15,773 nucleotides of DNA from an uncultured Ruminococcus sp. (GCA_902782885.1 CACZOW010000073.1:1-15773); one strand, 5' to 3'; shown: positions 1-7,119, counted from the stretch's first letter. Made by a program: numbers and translations. The notes: generated by a model from the sequence alone, not told the origin.

Positions 1-431
1 GCACAGATCGTGTAGGGCTTTTGGTTTTTTCGCAGCATGCAGCACATATCCTGCACGCCGTGAATACCGTGATCGTTGTCAATGCAGTTAATTTTATCTG
101 CCGTTGCCAGCAACTGATAATCCGGCGTCGTATCGAACACGACGATTGGTGCATCCAACTGCAGCAGCGCTTCGATGGATTCCAGCGACGGAGAATAGGC
201 AAGGTGCTGAGTGATCACAGCGTCAACTTTCAGCTCATTAAAGCGCCGGACCGCCCGTTCAAATTCCTCTTTCACACGGCACAGCTCTTCCGCCGGAAAC
301 ACTTCCAGCCCGCGTTCGCGCAGCATTGCAATAAGTTTTTCCATGTGCTCGACCAGCGGAGTGCGGTCCTGCCCGTTATCGTCATACAGTTTAATGTAAA
401 GGGGAAGATAACCTACTCGGATATTTTTCAT
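1..431 (-). CDS. L-arabinose/L-fucose isomerase-like protein, N-terminal part (cut by window edge)
   Basis: The open frame begins at an ATG at 431-429 behind GGAGG with five bases of spacing, and runs without a stop off the left edge, giving about 143 residues. It starts MKNIRVGYLPLYIKLYDD and is a clear paralogue of the complete gene at 9502-10896: about 83 of 143 aligned residues are identical by eye, including the blocks TQHLAYSPSLESI, DTTPDY and HGIHGVQDMC. By that homology it belongs to the AraA/FucI-like ketol isomerase superfamily, cytoplasmic enzymes that interconvert aldoses and ketoses with a divalent metal. The catalytic Glu and His residues lie in the missing C-terminal half, so activity cannot be judged here. 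It follows the Gfo/Idh/MocA-like gene by 51 bases and is probably co-transcribed with it. The substrate is unknown. Confidence 0.85.
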   Translation of the reverse strand, partial: MKNIRVGYLPLYIKLYDDNGQDRTPLVEHMEKLIAMLRERGLEVFPAEELCRVKEEFERAVRRFNELKVDAVITQHLAYSPSLESIEALLQLDAPIVVFDTTPDYQLLATADKINCIDNDHGIHGVQDMCCMLRKNQKPYTIC

Positions 432-482
432 AAAGACCTCCATTACAACAGCGTCATTTGAAATCGCATAAACACATTTTTA

Positions 483-1724
483 TCAGCCCGGCTCGCCCGT
501 CTGGAAGCGGCGGCGCACCTCTTCATAAACGGATTCCGGCGGTGTATCGACACCGTGATAATTATTAGGCACCCACATATCTCCCGCAGCGCTTGGGAAA
601 GTACAGAATGTGTCATTACGGTAAGCGTCGCGCTCTGCCTTATTTCTCAGGTTCGGAACGTCAACGGAAGAGTTGCCGCTGCGGATAGAACGGTAGGCAA
701 GAATACCGGGAATGCACATGTCCACCGCAGTATATACGTCGATCGAATGCTTCCTTGCTTCCTCGTTCCCCATGATCGACTGTATAAAGAAATGAGTTGT
801 ATAAAAGTCTGCTCCGCCGTGCCCGCTGTTCTCCGCTTCTGCGATCATAGGCGCAGGTGAATACGCGTCATGCTTGCCGCGACCGTTTTCGTTTTCACCC
901 TCATAGTATATTTCCACCCTGCCATCCGACAGATCACGCATACCTCCCCGGGTCCCGTTGATTTCATAATTTGACGGAGATACGTGTTTAAGGTTGCCGT
1001 GGATACTTTTCAGGATCGCGCCGTTTTCCAGTGTGATCAGCTCCATTCCTGCGCCACCGGAGGCGGTTCCGAGCCTCCACATATAATCCGGGTTGGGAGT
1101 TTCAAAGCCGGAGACTTTTACAGGGCGGAGTCCGGTCATATACAGGATCGGTCCGATGGAATGTGTGCAGTAGAACGTGGAGCAGTTGATATTTCTCCAG
1201 TGATCTTTCTGACCGTATGTGATCTGAGGCCATATTGGCGAGCAGTCATGTCTGTATTCTCCTTCAGCATACATAAGCTCTCCGATATCTCCGTTGCGGT
1301 AACGTTTTTTCATTTCAAGTCTTACAGCGGTATAGCAGTAATTTTCAGCGTAGCTGTAGATAAGATGAGGATTTCTTTCCACTGCCTCGATCAGTTCCAC
1401 TGATTCCTTCATCGTTGCGCACGTCAGACATTCAGACATAACATGACGCCCGCTGTCCAGCAGACGAATTGCATACGGAGCGTGCTGATAGGCGTAATTT
1501 GCCAGGATCACCGCATCCATATCGTGTTTGAAGAATTCTTCAAAATCCGTGTAATAGGCGATATCGGTCAATCCCGCCGCCTCGGCAGAACGTTTGCAAT
1601 TCTGTAAAAGCGGTTCGAATTTATCGCAGACTGCGACAAGTTTGCCTTCTGCTCCAAAAATGATCTGGTCAACCATATTCAGACCTCGACCAGCTCCGAA
1701 CACTCCGATCCTTACTTCTTTCAT
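483..1724 (-). CDS. Gfo/Idh/MocA-fold protein with GH109-like motifs (oxidoreductase or NAD-dependent glycosidase)
   Basis: The product is 413 residues. The start at 1724 is preferred to an in-frame ATG at 1781 because AGGAG lies just upstream of 1724 and the Rossmann fold (MKEVRIGVFGAGRG, residues 1-14) begins at once. The N-terminal half is the NAD(P)-binding domain and the rest is the Gfo/Idh/MocA alpha/beta domain. The usual EKP motif is replaced by Glu98-Cys99-Leu100, so the conserved lysine of the dehydrogenases is absent. Residues 127-131 (ENYCY), the GELMYAEGEYRHD stretch near 148-160 and YCTHSIGP (185-192) resemble GH109 alpha-N-acetylgalactosaminidases, which cleave glycosides through a transient NAD-dependent oxidation. 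There is no signal peptide, so it should be cytoplasmic. It lies 53 bases after the hydrolase lipoprotein. The fold is certain. Glycosidase activity is inferred, and a conventional sugar dehydrogenase remains possible. Confidence 0.85.
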   Translation of the reverse strand: MKEVRIGVFGAGRGLNMVDQIIFGAEGKLVAVCDKFEPLLQNCKRSAEAAGLTDIAYYTDFEEFFKHDMDAVILANYAYQHAPYAIRLLDSGRHVMSECLTCATMKESVELIEAVERNPHLIYSYAENYCYTAVRLEMKKRYRNGDIGELMYAEGEYRHDCSPIWPQITYGQKDHWRNINCSTFYCTHSIGPILYMTGLRPVKVSGFETPNPDYMWRLGTASGGAGMELITLENGAILKSIHGNLKHVSPSNYEINGTRGGMRDLSDGRVEIYYEGENENGRGKHDAYSPAPMIAEAENSGHGGADFYTTHFFIQSIMGNEEARKHSIDVYTAVDMCIPGILAYRSIRSGNSSVDVPNLRNKAERDAYRNDTFCTFPSAAGDMWVPNNYHGVDTPPESVYEEVRRRFQTGEPG

Positions 1725-1777
1725 AACACTTCTCCTTTTTGTAAATAGTAGGTGTTGATTCCCAATGTTACAATGTA

Positions 1778-3613
1778 TCATCCCAGATACCGGTAGCTGA
1801 GGCGGCCCAGCGGCAGAGATTTGCCGGAGATATAGTAATCCATAATATCTGATGGATTTTCTATCCCGTCAGCCAGTTTAAAATAGAAGCGGTTGACGTC
1901 TGATGCTATTCCAAGCGATGCGCGCGGAACTTTCACCTGCATCACATTGCCGTCAACGTGATACTCCGCCTCTCCGCAAGTCTTCGAAGTGAAGTCTGGC
2001 TGCAATTTTTCCACTGTCAGCTTGCTTTCTCCGGCCTCGTGGCGGCCGATTACGTACTCGTATCCTTCCCAGCCCTTCTTCGCCACCTCTCCGGTGCCGA
2101 TCAGCAGGTTCATCCAGCCCTGGTCGCCGGCTTCGCGAAGGACAATATCCTCCGTTGCCTTCAGCATGAAGTAGAAATTGTCCGCGTCCTGGGCAACGCG
2201 TATCTCAGTCACATTGTTGCGCGCGGCAGCCTGCGTGTAGCTCAATGAGGGCACGGCGCCTTTACTGGAGCGGGCCTTGTTGACCACTATCGGATCGCGG
2301 AAGACCGCTTCTACTTTGTCCCAGGCAGACAGATCGGAAGTCATGGGGATCGTAACGGGTTCGGACTTGAGCTGTGCACCGGCGGGAATCTCCACATCTT
2401 TGTATTTTCGGATGTTTTTAGCCATCTGAATGTAGAACGCATCGTTGTATCCGCCCTTCATCATCTCGGCATCCCGGGAGAATTCCATATTGCAAAGGTC
2501 CACCATTGCCCACTCACCGTCGTATTCCGATTTACCGGCAGTCCATTCGTTCCAGCCGGTCACAAAAACGATACGTGGATCCTCCTTGAACGCCACTTCC
2601 CAGGTGGATTGGAAAAACTGGCCCTCGTAGGCCTTTTCAGGCTCGTTTTTCTGTTTCTTTACGTTCCAGCCGCGTCCCCAGTTGGCTGCTCCGCGAGTAA
2701 CTGAAAATGACATAGGCAGCGCGGGATGGCTGGCGACTGAGACATTTATGACACCGTTATGCACCGGAGCAGGATAAGTCCATTCGATCCAGGGAAAGCC
2801 GTTTTCGTTATATGGACGGTCAGGCCATTGTGATTCGCGGAAAGAGAAGAAGTTGAGCATTTCCTCTGTAAGCTCGACTTTTTCCTCCCAGTTGTAAATA
2901 TTGCCGATGATCAAAGGCTTACCTTCATAATAATACCAGGCGTCTTTTAAGCTTTCTCTTTTATAATATGCATTATAAAGATGCGTTATAACCCCTTTGG
3001 AAGCAGACATTGTATAAAATACCAATCCCGGGGGATTCCAGCCTTCTTCCCTCAGTTTGAGGCACTCTTTGATTATTATTGAGACAACGGTGTCATAAGT
3101 CACCGCGTTGGTGGTATCAAACACGAGAAAATCCACGCCTGCCTGCGTCAGCAATGCCAGGTGACGGCGTATGACCCAGACATCTGCGGAATTATAGTAA
3201 CCCCAAAGAGGTTCTCCCCAGAAAAAAGCTCCTCCGTCGGTGGGAGCAGTATCGTTGTCCGAATAAAACATCAGTTCCTTGCCGTTTTCCTGTTCAAGAA
3301 GCTCGGTAACGTTGACGATCTTCCTTCCGTTACCCTGTCCCAGGGTGCAGAAGTAGAATAGTCCTACGTCCCTTTCCTTGTCCGGCTTGCTGCCGGCGTT
3401 AGCGTCAAACGTGCGCTCGAATTGATCGATCCCGGCGACATAATTCGCGGTATATCCGTTCATGTAATAATCCGCAGCGGTCAGATTATCAATCGTTGTC
3501 GTTTCTATATTCTTTTTTTTCTGGCAGGAAGCAAACATTCCCGTCAGGCACACACATGCAATAAGATTCGCCGCTGCGCGGATCATGTTTCTCTTTGAAT
3601 TTATCTTCTTCAT
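1778..3613 (-). CDS. Lipoprotein with GH99/GH71-like catalytic domain and C-terminal CBM9-like domain
   Basis: The product is 611 residues, starting from an ATG behind GGAG. A basic N-terminus and hydrophobic stretch end at MFASC with Cys30, a plausible lipobox although Phe at -3 is not typical, so the protein should be anchored outside the membrane. Residues about 80-405 look like the GH99/GH71-like barrel family: the segment near 143-174 (ADVWVIRRHLALLTQAGVDF) and GWNEW at 353-357 are typical, and Glu356 is a candidate active-site acid. Residues about 426-611 resemble the CBM9-like beta-sandwich found at the end of extracellular hydrolases. GH99 enzymes act on alpha-mannans, but the substrate here cannot be told from sequence. 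A 144-base gap separates it from the surface-protein gene upstream. It probably releases the sugar processed by the two genes after it. Confidence 0.75.
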   Translation of the reverse strand: MKKINSKRNMIRAAANLIACVCLTGMFASCQKKKNIETTTIDNLTAADYYMNGYTANYVAGIDQFERTFDANAGSKPDKERDVGLFYFCTLGQGNGRKIVNVTELLEQENGKELMFYSDNDTAPTDGGAFFWGEPLWGYYNSADVWVIRRHLALLTQAGVDFLVFDTTNAVTYDTVVSIIIKECLKLREEGWNPPGLVFYTMSASKGVITHLYNAYYKRESLKDAWYYYEGKPLIIGNIYNWEEKVELTEEMLNFFSFRESQWPDRPYNENGFPWIEWTYPAPVHNGVINVSVASHPALPMSFSVTRGAANWGRGWNVKKQKNEPEKAYEGQFFQSTWEVAFKEDPRIVFVTGWNEWTAGKSEYDGEWAMVDLCNMEFSRDAEMMKGGYNDAFYIQMAKNIRKYKDVEIPAGAQLKSEPVTIPMTSDLSAWDKVEAVFRDPIVVNKARSSKGAVPSLSYTQAAARNNVTEIRVAQDADNFYFMLKATEDIVLREAGDQGWMNLLIGTGEVAKKGWEGYEYVIGRHEAGESKLTVEKLQPDFTSKTCGEAEYHVDGNVMQVKVPRASLGIASDVNRFYFKLADGIENPSDIMDYYISGKSLPLGRLSYRYLG

Positions 3614-3681
3614 ACGGTTAACTCCAATTTCTTCCCATAGAATACGTTTCAGAAAGCCATATAAAGCTGACCTGTTTTAAT

Positions 3682-3724
3682 GCGGCGCAGCCAATGGATA
3701 AAGGAGGTACCTCAGCTGCGCCGC
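3682..3724 (-). terminator. Inverted repeat after the 455-residue surface-protein gene, possible terminator or RNA structure
   Basis: GCGGCGCAGC at 3682-3691 pairs perfectly with GCTGCGCCGC at 3715-3724 across a 23-base loop. The loop contains a second perfect palindrome, GAGGTACCTC (3704-3713). It lies 34 bases past the stop of the upstream gene. The minus-strand sequence after the stem reads ATTAAAAC, with no U-tract, so this is not a textbook Rho-independent terminator. It could be an mRNA-stabilising 3' hairpin or a protein-binding site. The rest of the gap between the two genes shows no gene and no clear promoter. Confidence 0.4.
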
Positions 3725-3757
3725 TGCATAATAATTCAAATTACTCAGTATTTCAAA

Positions 3758-5125
3758 TCATTTCTTTTTCTTCTTCGCAACCAGTATGACCGCCACTGCG
3801 ATGGCAGCGAGCAACACACCTCCGACTATAAGCCCGACTGTAAGAGGCTTATTGCTTTTGGATTTTTCTTCACCGTTCTGGTTAGTATTCGCATTTTCGG
3901 TGGCTTTAGGTTCCTCCGTAGGCTTGGGGGGCTCGCTCACATGTATAGTAAGTTCAGCTTCGACTCCTTTGTAATTGACCTTCACCTTTTTATCCCCAAT
4001 CGAGGAAGTATCGAATCCTTCCAGCGCTTCCGCAGCTGCGGCGACATTCTTTTTTGTCCCGTTCTCATAATTGATCACAATATTGATGCCGCCGGTGTAG
4101 CCGTCGCCTACCAGGTAATCGGTCTTGGAGGAAGCATCGATCTCGATGCCGGCAATCTTGTACTCATATTCAGTGATCGATATGTTATCAATATAGGCAG
4201 TGTCAATACGCATTCCCAGTGCCAGTACGCTGTAGTCCGCGCACACCATGGCGTTTTGGACCTCGCCCACCTTGTTTCCGTCCGCGTCAAACACCGCAAC
4301 GTTTGAGTAATACCTGCACTCGGAAAGCAATTCATCGTATCCGTCAACCACATTTGAAAATTCAAAAGACGCTACAAATTTTCCGTTTACGAATACCCTT
4401 GCGCCATTGCCGTAATCAGCGAAAGAAAGCCTCTGATATCCGGAGAAAAAACTGTCAGGCGCTTTTATTTCTATAACTTCATTATTCAGGTATTTGCCGT
4501 TTGCATCGGGAGATTTTTCTTCGTCATAGTACTTTATGTAGCATCTCAGAATATCATGGTTAGGTATTATATATATTCCGGCAGGCCCTATACCCTTTAT
4601 ATCATGACCGCTTGCGTCATCTTCAAAATATGGATTAATAGCGGTCTCTCCGGTTGAACGAATAAATATGCCGAATCCCTGTTCGCCGCCCAAATTGGCA
4701 TCACAAGAAAATACGTATCTGTTTGTAATGCCTTCCATCAGAATCATCTGCGAGAATGGCGCGAATTGAAGGACCTTGTTTCCGTTTTCTTCCTTTATGT
4801 GTGTGGTATGAGCCCCTGTAGCATTTTCCAGGATCCAGTCTTCCTTCAGATCTTCCAACTGAGTGAAGTCAGTCTCTGCTTCATAATCTTCAAAGTCGAT
4901 TATATACCCGGCCTTTCCTCCTATACCTTCCGTAGGCTCGCCCCAGCCGGCAATAAACTGATCCAGTTCGCTCGCAGTTTCTGCAGCGCTTACCTTCACT
5001 GCCGCGGTTGACGTTGTCAACAACGCCGCACTTATAACAGCGCATAACGCAAAACTGATGACTTTACACAGCCCGTTTTTAATTCTTGGGTGATTTGAAA
5101 TTTTGCCTGTGACCGAAATTTTCAT
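3758..5125 (-). CDS. Secreted cell-surface protein: jelly-roll-like domain, Ig-like domain, C-terminal membrane anchor
   Basis: The product is 455 residues, with a strong AGGAGG eight bases before the ATG. Residues 1-48 form a long signal peptide with probable cleavage near VSA/AET. Residues about 73-320 look like a concanavalin/LamG-type beta-sandwich (IIDFEDYE near the start, FVNGKFVASFEF in the middle, AYIDNISITEYE at the end). Residues about 323-396 match the bacterial Ig-like (Big_3-type) pattern, with YLVGDGY, INYENGTKKN and a closing ELTIHV strand. A Pro/Thr/Glu/Asn-rich linker (about 397-426) leads to a membrane helix at about 428-450 and a KKKKK tail. No LPXTG-like motif precedes the helix, so it is probably membrane-anchored. 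A glycan-binding role is inferred from the neighbouring lipoprotein hydrolase. No catalytic motif was recognised. Confidence 0.8.
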   Translation of the reverse strand: MKISVTGKISNHPRIKNGLCKVISFALCAVISAALLTTSTAAVKVSAAETASELDQFIAGWGEPTEGIGGKAGYIIDFEDYEAETDFTQLEDLKEDWILENATGAHTTHIKEENGNKVLQFAPFSQMILMEGITNRYVFSCDANLGGEQGFGIFIRSTGETAINPYFEDDASGHDIKGIGPAGIYIIPNHDILRCYIKYYDEEKSPDANGKYLNNEVIEIKAPDSFFSGYQRLSFADYGNGARVFVNGKFVASFEFSNVVDGYDELLSECRYYSNVAVFDADGNKVGEVQNAMVCADYSVLALGMRIDTAYIDNISITEYEYKIAGIEIDASSKTDYLVGDGYTGGINIVINYENGTKKNVAAAAEALEGFDTSSIGDKKVKVNYKGVEAELTIHVSEPPKPTEEPKATENANTNQNGEEKSKSNKPLTVGLIVGGVLLAAIAVAVILVAKKKKK

Positions 5126-5184
5126 TGTTGCTTCCTCCTAAGAATGAATATAATGCGACAGCTATTTTCGAGTGGACAATTAAG

Positions 5185-5216
5185 AGAAAGCCTCGCTTTC
5201 GAAAGCAAGGCTTTCT
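5185..5216 (-). terminator. Strong hairpin after the 386-residue surface-protein gene
   Basis: The 32 bases form a nearly perfect palindrome (AGAAAGCCT paired with AGGCTTTCT, inner GCTTTC paired with GAAAGC) with a single mismatch at 5194/5207. On the minus strand it is followed by CTCTTAATTG, a weak U-tract. It begins 38 bases past the stop codon at 5255. It is likely an attenuating terminator or 3' mRNA stabiliser, which would let the first surface protein be made in excess over the genes after it. Confidence 0.6.
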
Positions 5217-5254
5217 GTTATATTAAATCCTGGTATCTAACAAAGGTCGATCGA

Positions 5255-6415
5255 TCAAAATGCCCTCTTTTTAGAAAACACAACTGCGGCACCCATAGCA
5301 AGAACGGCGATAACGGCGATCATTGCCACTACGGCATCACCGGTCTGAGGCTGAGTCTCAGGCTGGGTAGCGGGCTGAGAATCTTCAACGCCAACGAATG
5401 TGAAGCTGGTGTTGGGAGGAGTAGCAGGGCCGGTAGCCTGCAGCGTATCGTCGATCTTAACAACTGCGCCGTTGGCAAGCTTGACTAACATTACTATATT
5501 GTTCGTGCCTTTGAGCTGGGTAGCATCGATCTCGATCTGGAAGCGTAAAGCGTTCTGACCGCCCGCGCCTCTGACTTCGTCTTCGGTAGCTGCTTTGAAG
5601 TCTCCGTATACAGGATCTTTTCCATTGATCTGGTATCCGAAGGATTCGATTTCCTCTTCAAAGCCGATCCAACCGCGAAGCGTGAACTTGCTTACGGAAC
5701 CGTCGGAACCGTCAACTGTACGGCCGCGGGCATCAAGTTTATCGGAAGCAGCGCCGTCCGGCTCACCAAAATTAAGTACATCGTTGACATAGAACGAGTC
5801 GAACGAAGCGTTTACATAGTGGTATTCAGATTCGTTAACAGGTGCGGAATCCCCGGGAAGAGTTATCACAAGCTTTGCAATATCAACTCTCCATCCATTG
5901 CCGCCTTCACCATTTCCCCAGGGAGAAACACCCTGTACGAACTTGATCGTATTTTCGCCCTTTTTGATGTTTACTTTGATAGTGTAATCAAAAAATACAT
6001 GGTCCTGAACTGCGTCGAGTTCTTCTTTTACATAATCCGCGTCATTTGTGCTATGGTAAAGTCTGTAATTAAATGCACCGTTTACATGGTCCGGGCAAAT
6101 CAGTGTCAAGACGATGGTTGCCTCACCGTCAGCGCCAGCATCAAACTTAACGGCAATACCGTTGCCGAAAAGTCCGCCTTCGCTTTCAGCAGATGCGTCT
6201 GATCCGTCGGGTGCCAGGTTCACAAGCCGGGCAATAATTTTACCTTCAGTACCAGCGTCTTCTGCATAATTGCAATTGTTTCCGAAAAACGTGCCGGCAG
6301 CCTGACCTTCGGGTGTGTTGAAATCAATGACGAGCGTGTTTTCCGCGCTGACAGCGACAGAGAACATCACAAGCGCCATAACGGCGACAAGCACCGTTGC
6401 TATGATCTTTTTCAT
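5255..6415 (-). CDS. Secreted surface protein with sortase-like C-terminal sorting signal
   Basis: The product is 386 residues, with AAGGAG upstream of the ATG. Residues 1-24 are a classic signal peptide (MKKIIATVLVAVMALVMFSV, cleavage after VSA). The mature part is acidic and beta-rich: residues about 27-190 look like a carbohydrate-binding-type sandwich, and a second domain at about 195-330 has the pattern FTLRGWIGFEEEIESFGYQI. A Gln/Pro/Thr linker ends in QPQTGD (PQTGD at 356-360), followed by a hydrophobic helix and SKKRAF. This is the three-part layout of sortase substrates, with Gln in place of Leu or Asn in the motif. No sortase gene is in the window. It is the first gene of the left block, with a strong hairpin behind it. 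I recognise no named family; an adhesin or glycan-binding role is inferred. Confidence 0.8.
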   Translation of the reverse strand: MKKIIATVLVAVMALVMFSVAVSAENTLVIDFNTPEGQAAGTFFGNNCNYAEDAGTEGKIIARLVNLAPDGSDASAESEGGLFGNGIAVKFDAGADGEATIVLTLICPDHVNGAFNYRLYHSTNDADYVKEELDAVQDHVFFDYTIKVNIKKGENTIKFVQGVSPWGNGEGGNGWRVDIAKLVITLPGDSAPVNESEYHYVNASFDSFYVNDVLNFGEPDGAASDKLDARGRTVDGSDGSVSKFTLRGWIGFEEEIESFGYQINGKDPVYGDFKAATEDEVRGAGGQNALRFQIEIDATQLKGTNNIVMLVKLANGAVVKIDDTLQATGPATPPNTSFTFVGVEDSQPATQPETQPQTGDAVVAMIAVIAVLAMGAAVVFSKKRAF

Positions 6416-6459
6416 TTTGTTTTTCTCCTTCTATTTTTTTATGTGCTGAGCACAAATTT

Positions 6460-6477
6460 ACTATACAACAAACGTTT
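6460..6477 (-). promoter_or_regulatory. Possible -10 element and overlapping LacI/CcpA-like operator before the left block
   Basis: On the minus strand TATAGT (6465-6460) is a possible -10 box, about 45 bases before the ATG at 6415. Immediately upstream sits the perfect palindrome AAACGTTT (6470-6477), with the central CG typical of LacI-family and cre operators. No good -35 hexamer is visible, which would fit an activator-dependent or regulated promoter. This rests on motif appearance only. Confidence 0.3.
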
Positions 6478-6570
6478 CGTGTTTATCATGTACAAAATAT
6501 ACAAAAAACAACGCGCCTTTTTGGGCAATCTGCACAAATGAAAAACAACTCTGGCAGTCACCGTAAACAG

Positions 6571-6605
6571 AAAAGGCGTTGAGGATCGGTCTCAACGCCT
6601 TTTTT
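6571..6605 (+). terminator. Rho-independent terminator, mainly plus-strand, possibly bidirectional
   Basis: GGCGTTGAG (6575-6583) pairs with CTCAACGCC (6591-6599) around a seven-base loop. The arms extend with AAAA/TTTT, and on the plus strand six Ts follow (6600-6605). On the minus strand the stem is followed by only four Ts, so it may also stop read-through from the right. There is no intact plus-strand gene to its left, so what it terminates is unclear. It may be left over from a deleted gene. Confidence 0.75.
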
Positions 6606-6647
6606 ACTGATTTGATATTCCGATGATCCAAAGCAAAAGAAACGTAA

Positions 6648-6946
6648 CAGCGCCGTATGATCAAGCAAGGATACATCACAGAACATCTGGCCTTTGGATT
6701 AATCAACAGCATCAACATGCTGGATCCGGATGCCATTGTCTTATATGGAGAGCTAAACTATCGTCATGAAAAGCTGTTTGAACGGCTTTGTGAATCGCTT
6801 CAACAACGGTCAGTTCTGTTTCGCTCACACCCCATAGCACTACTCACAGCACACATCTACCCAGATACAGCTGACTAGCTAGCGTATCACGTATCCTGGA
6901 CGAATATTTTCAGCAAAATATAGGCGACAACGGCTTAGTAGATTAA
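6648..6946 (+). pseudogene. ROK-family regulator/kinase remnant, C-terminal end, frameshifted
   Basis: The plus-strand frame from 6648 reads GYITEHLAFGL, then INSINMLDPDAIVLYGEL, the pattern of the ROK family C-terminal half (LAxGLxNxINxLDPDxIVLxGxL). It continues through LFERLCESL and the IYPDTAD end to a TAG at 6876-6878. In the frame beginning at 6875 the codons continue as LASVSRILDEYFQQN, which is how ROK proteins normally close, until TAA at 6944-6946. A single-base frameshift near 6875 is the simplest reading. A TAA at 6645-6647 closes the frame upstream, and I find no ROK N-terminal half, DNA-binding domain or ATP-binding motif to its left. It was probably the regulator of a sugar operon that has been lost or rearranged. 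It lies opposite to all other genes. Confidence 0.7.
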
Positions 6947-6964
6947 GACAATACCACACTATTG

Positions 6965-6996
6965 AAAAAGGGACTGGATTTTGGGATTCCAGCCCC
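6965..6996 (-). terminator. Rho-independent terminator of the tRNA-Pro gene
   Basis: On the minus strand GGGGCTGGA (6996-6988) pairs with TCCAGTCCC (6978-6970), nine pairs including one G-U, around a nine-base loop. It is followed by TTTTT (6969-6965). It begins about nine bases after the 3' end of the tRNA, as expected for a single tRNA transcription unit. Confidence 0.85.
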
Positions 6997-7004
6997 GTAA
7001 ATAG

Positions 7005-7077
7005 TCGGAGTGACAGGGTTCGAACCTGCGGCATCGTGGTCCCAAACCACGCGCGCTACCAGCTGCGCTACACCCCG
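7005..7077 (-). tRNA. tRNA-Pro (anticodon UGG)
   Basis: The 73 bases fold as a full cloverleaf. The acceptor arm is CGGGGTG with CACTCCG (one G-U). The D arm is GCGC/GCGC with an AGCTGGTA loop. The anticodon arm is CGTGG/CCACG around TTTGGGA, giving anticodon TGG. The T arm carries GGTTCGAACC. The discriminator base is A (complement of 7005) and CCA is not encoded, so it must be added enzymatically. It has its own promoter and terminator and is independent of both flanking operons. Its 3' end points toward the lower-GC left block. Confidence 0.95.
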
Positions 7078-7090
7078 GATCCGAGAGAGA

Positions 7091-7119
7091 ATTGTAGCAT
7101 ATTGACTGCGCGGCGTCAA
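7091..7119 (-). promoter_or_regulatory. Sigma-A promoter of tRNA-Pro
   Basis: On the minus strand TTGACG (7119-7114) and TACAAT (7096-7091) are separated by exactly 17 bases. The predicted start site lies a few bases before the mature tRNA end at 7077. The remaining gap to the acetyltransferase gene (7120-7176) has a small direct repeat of TTTGACG but no gene and no convincing terminator for the upstream operon. Confidence 0.85.

Noticed and set aside
1725..1781. Upstream start for the Gfo/Idh/MocA-like gene
   Set aside because: The added 19 residues are not part of the Rossmann fold and would place the AGGAG ribosome site inside the gene.
6481..6510. Tandem TACAAAATA/TACAAAAAA words as a repeat element
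   Set aside because: They are too short and A-rich to separate from chance in an AT-rich promoter region.
6461..6736. Minus-strand 91-codon frame in the intergenic region
   Set aside because: It runs through the terminator hairpin, the ROK remnant and the promoter region, and the peptide resembles nothing known.
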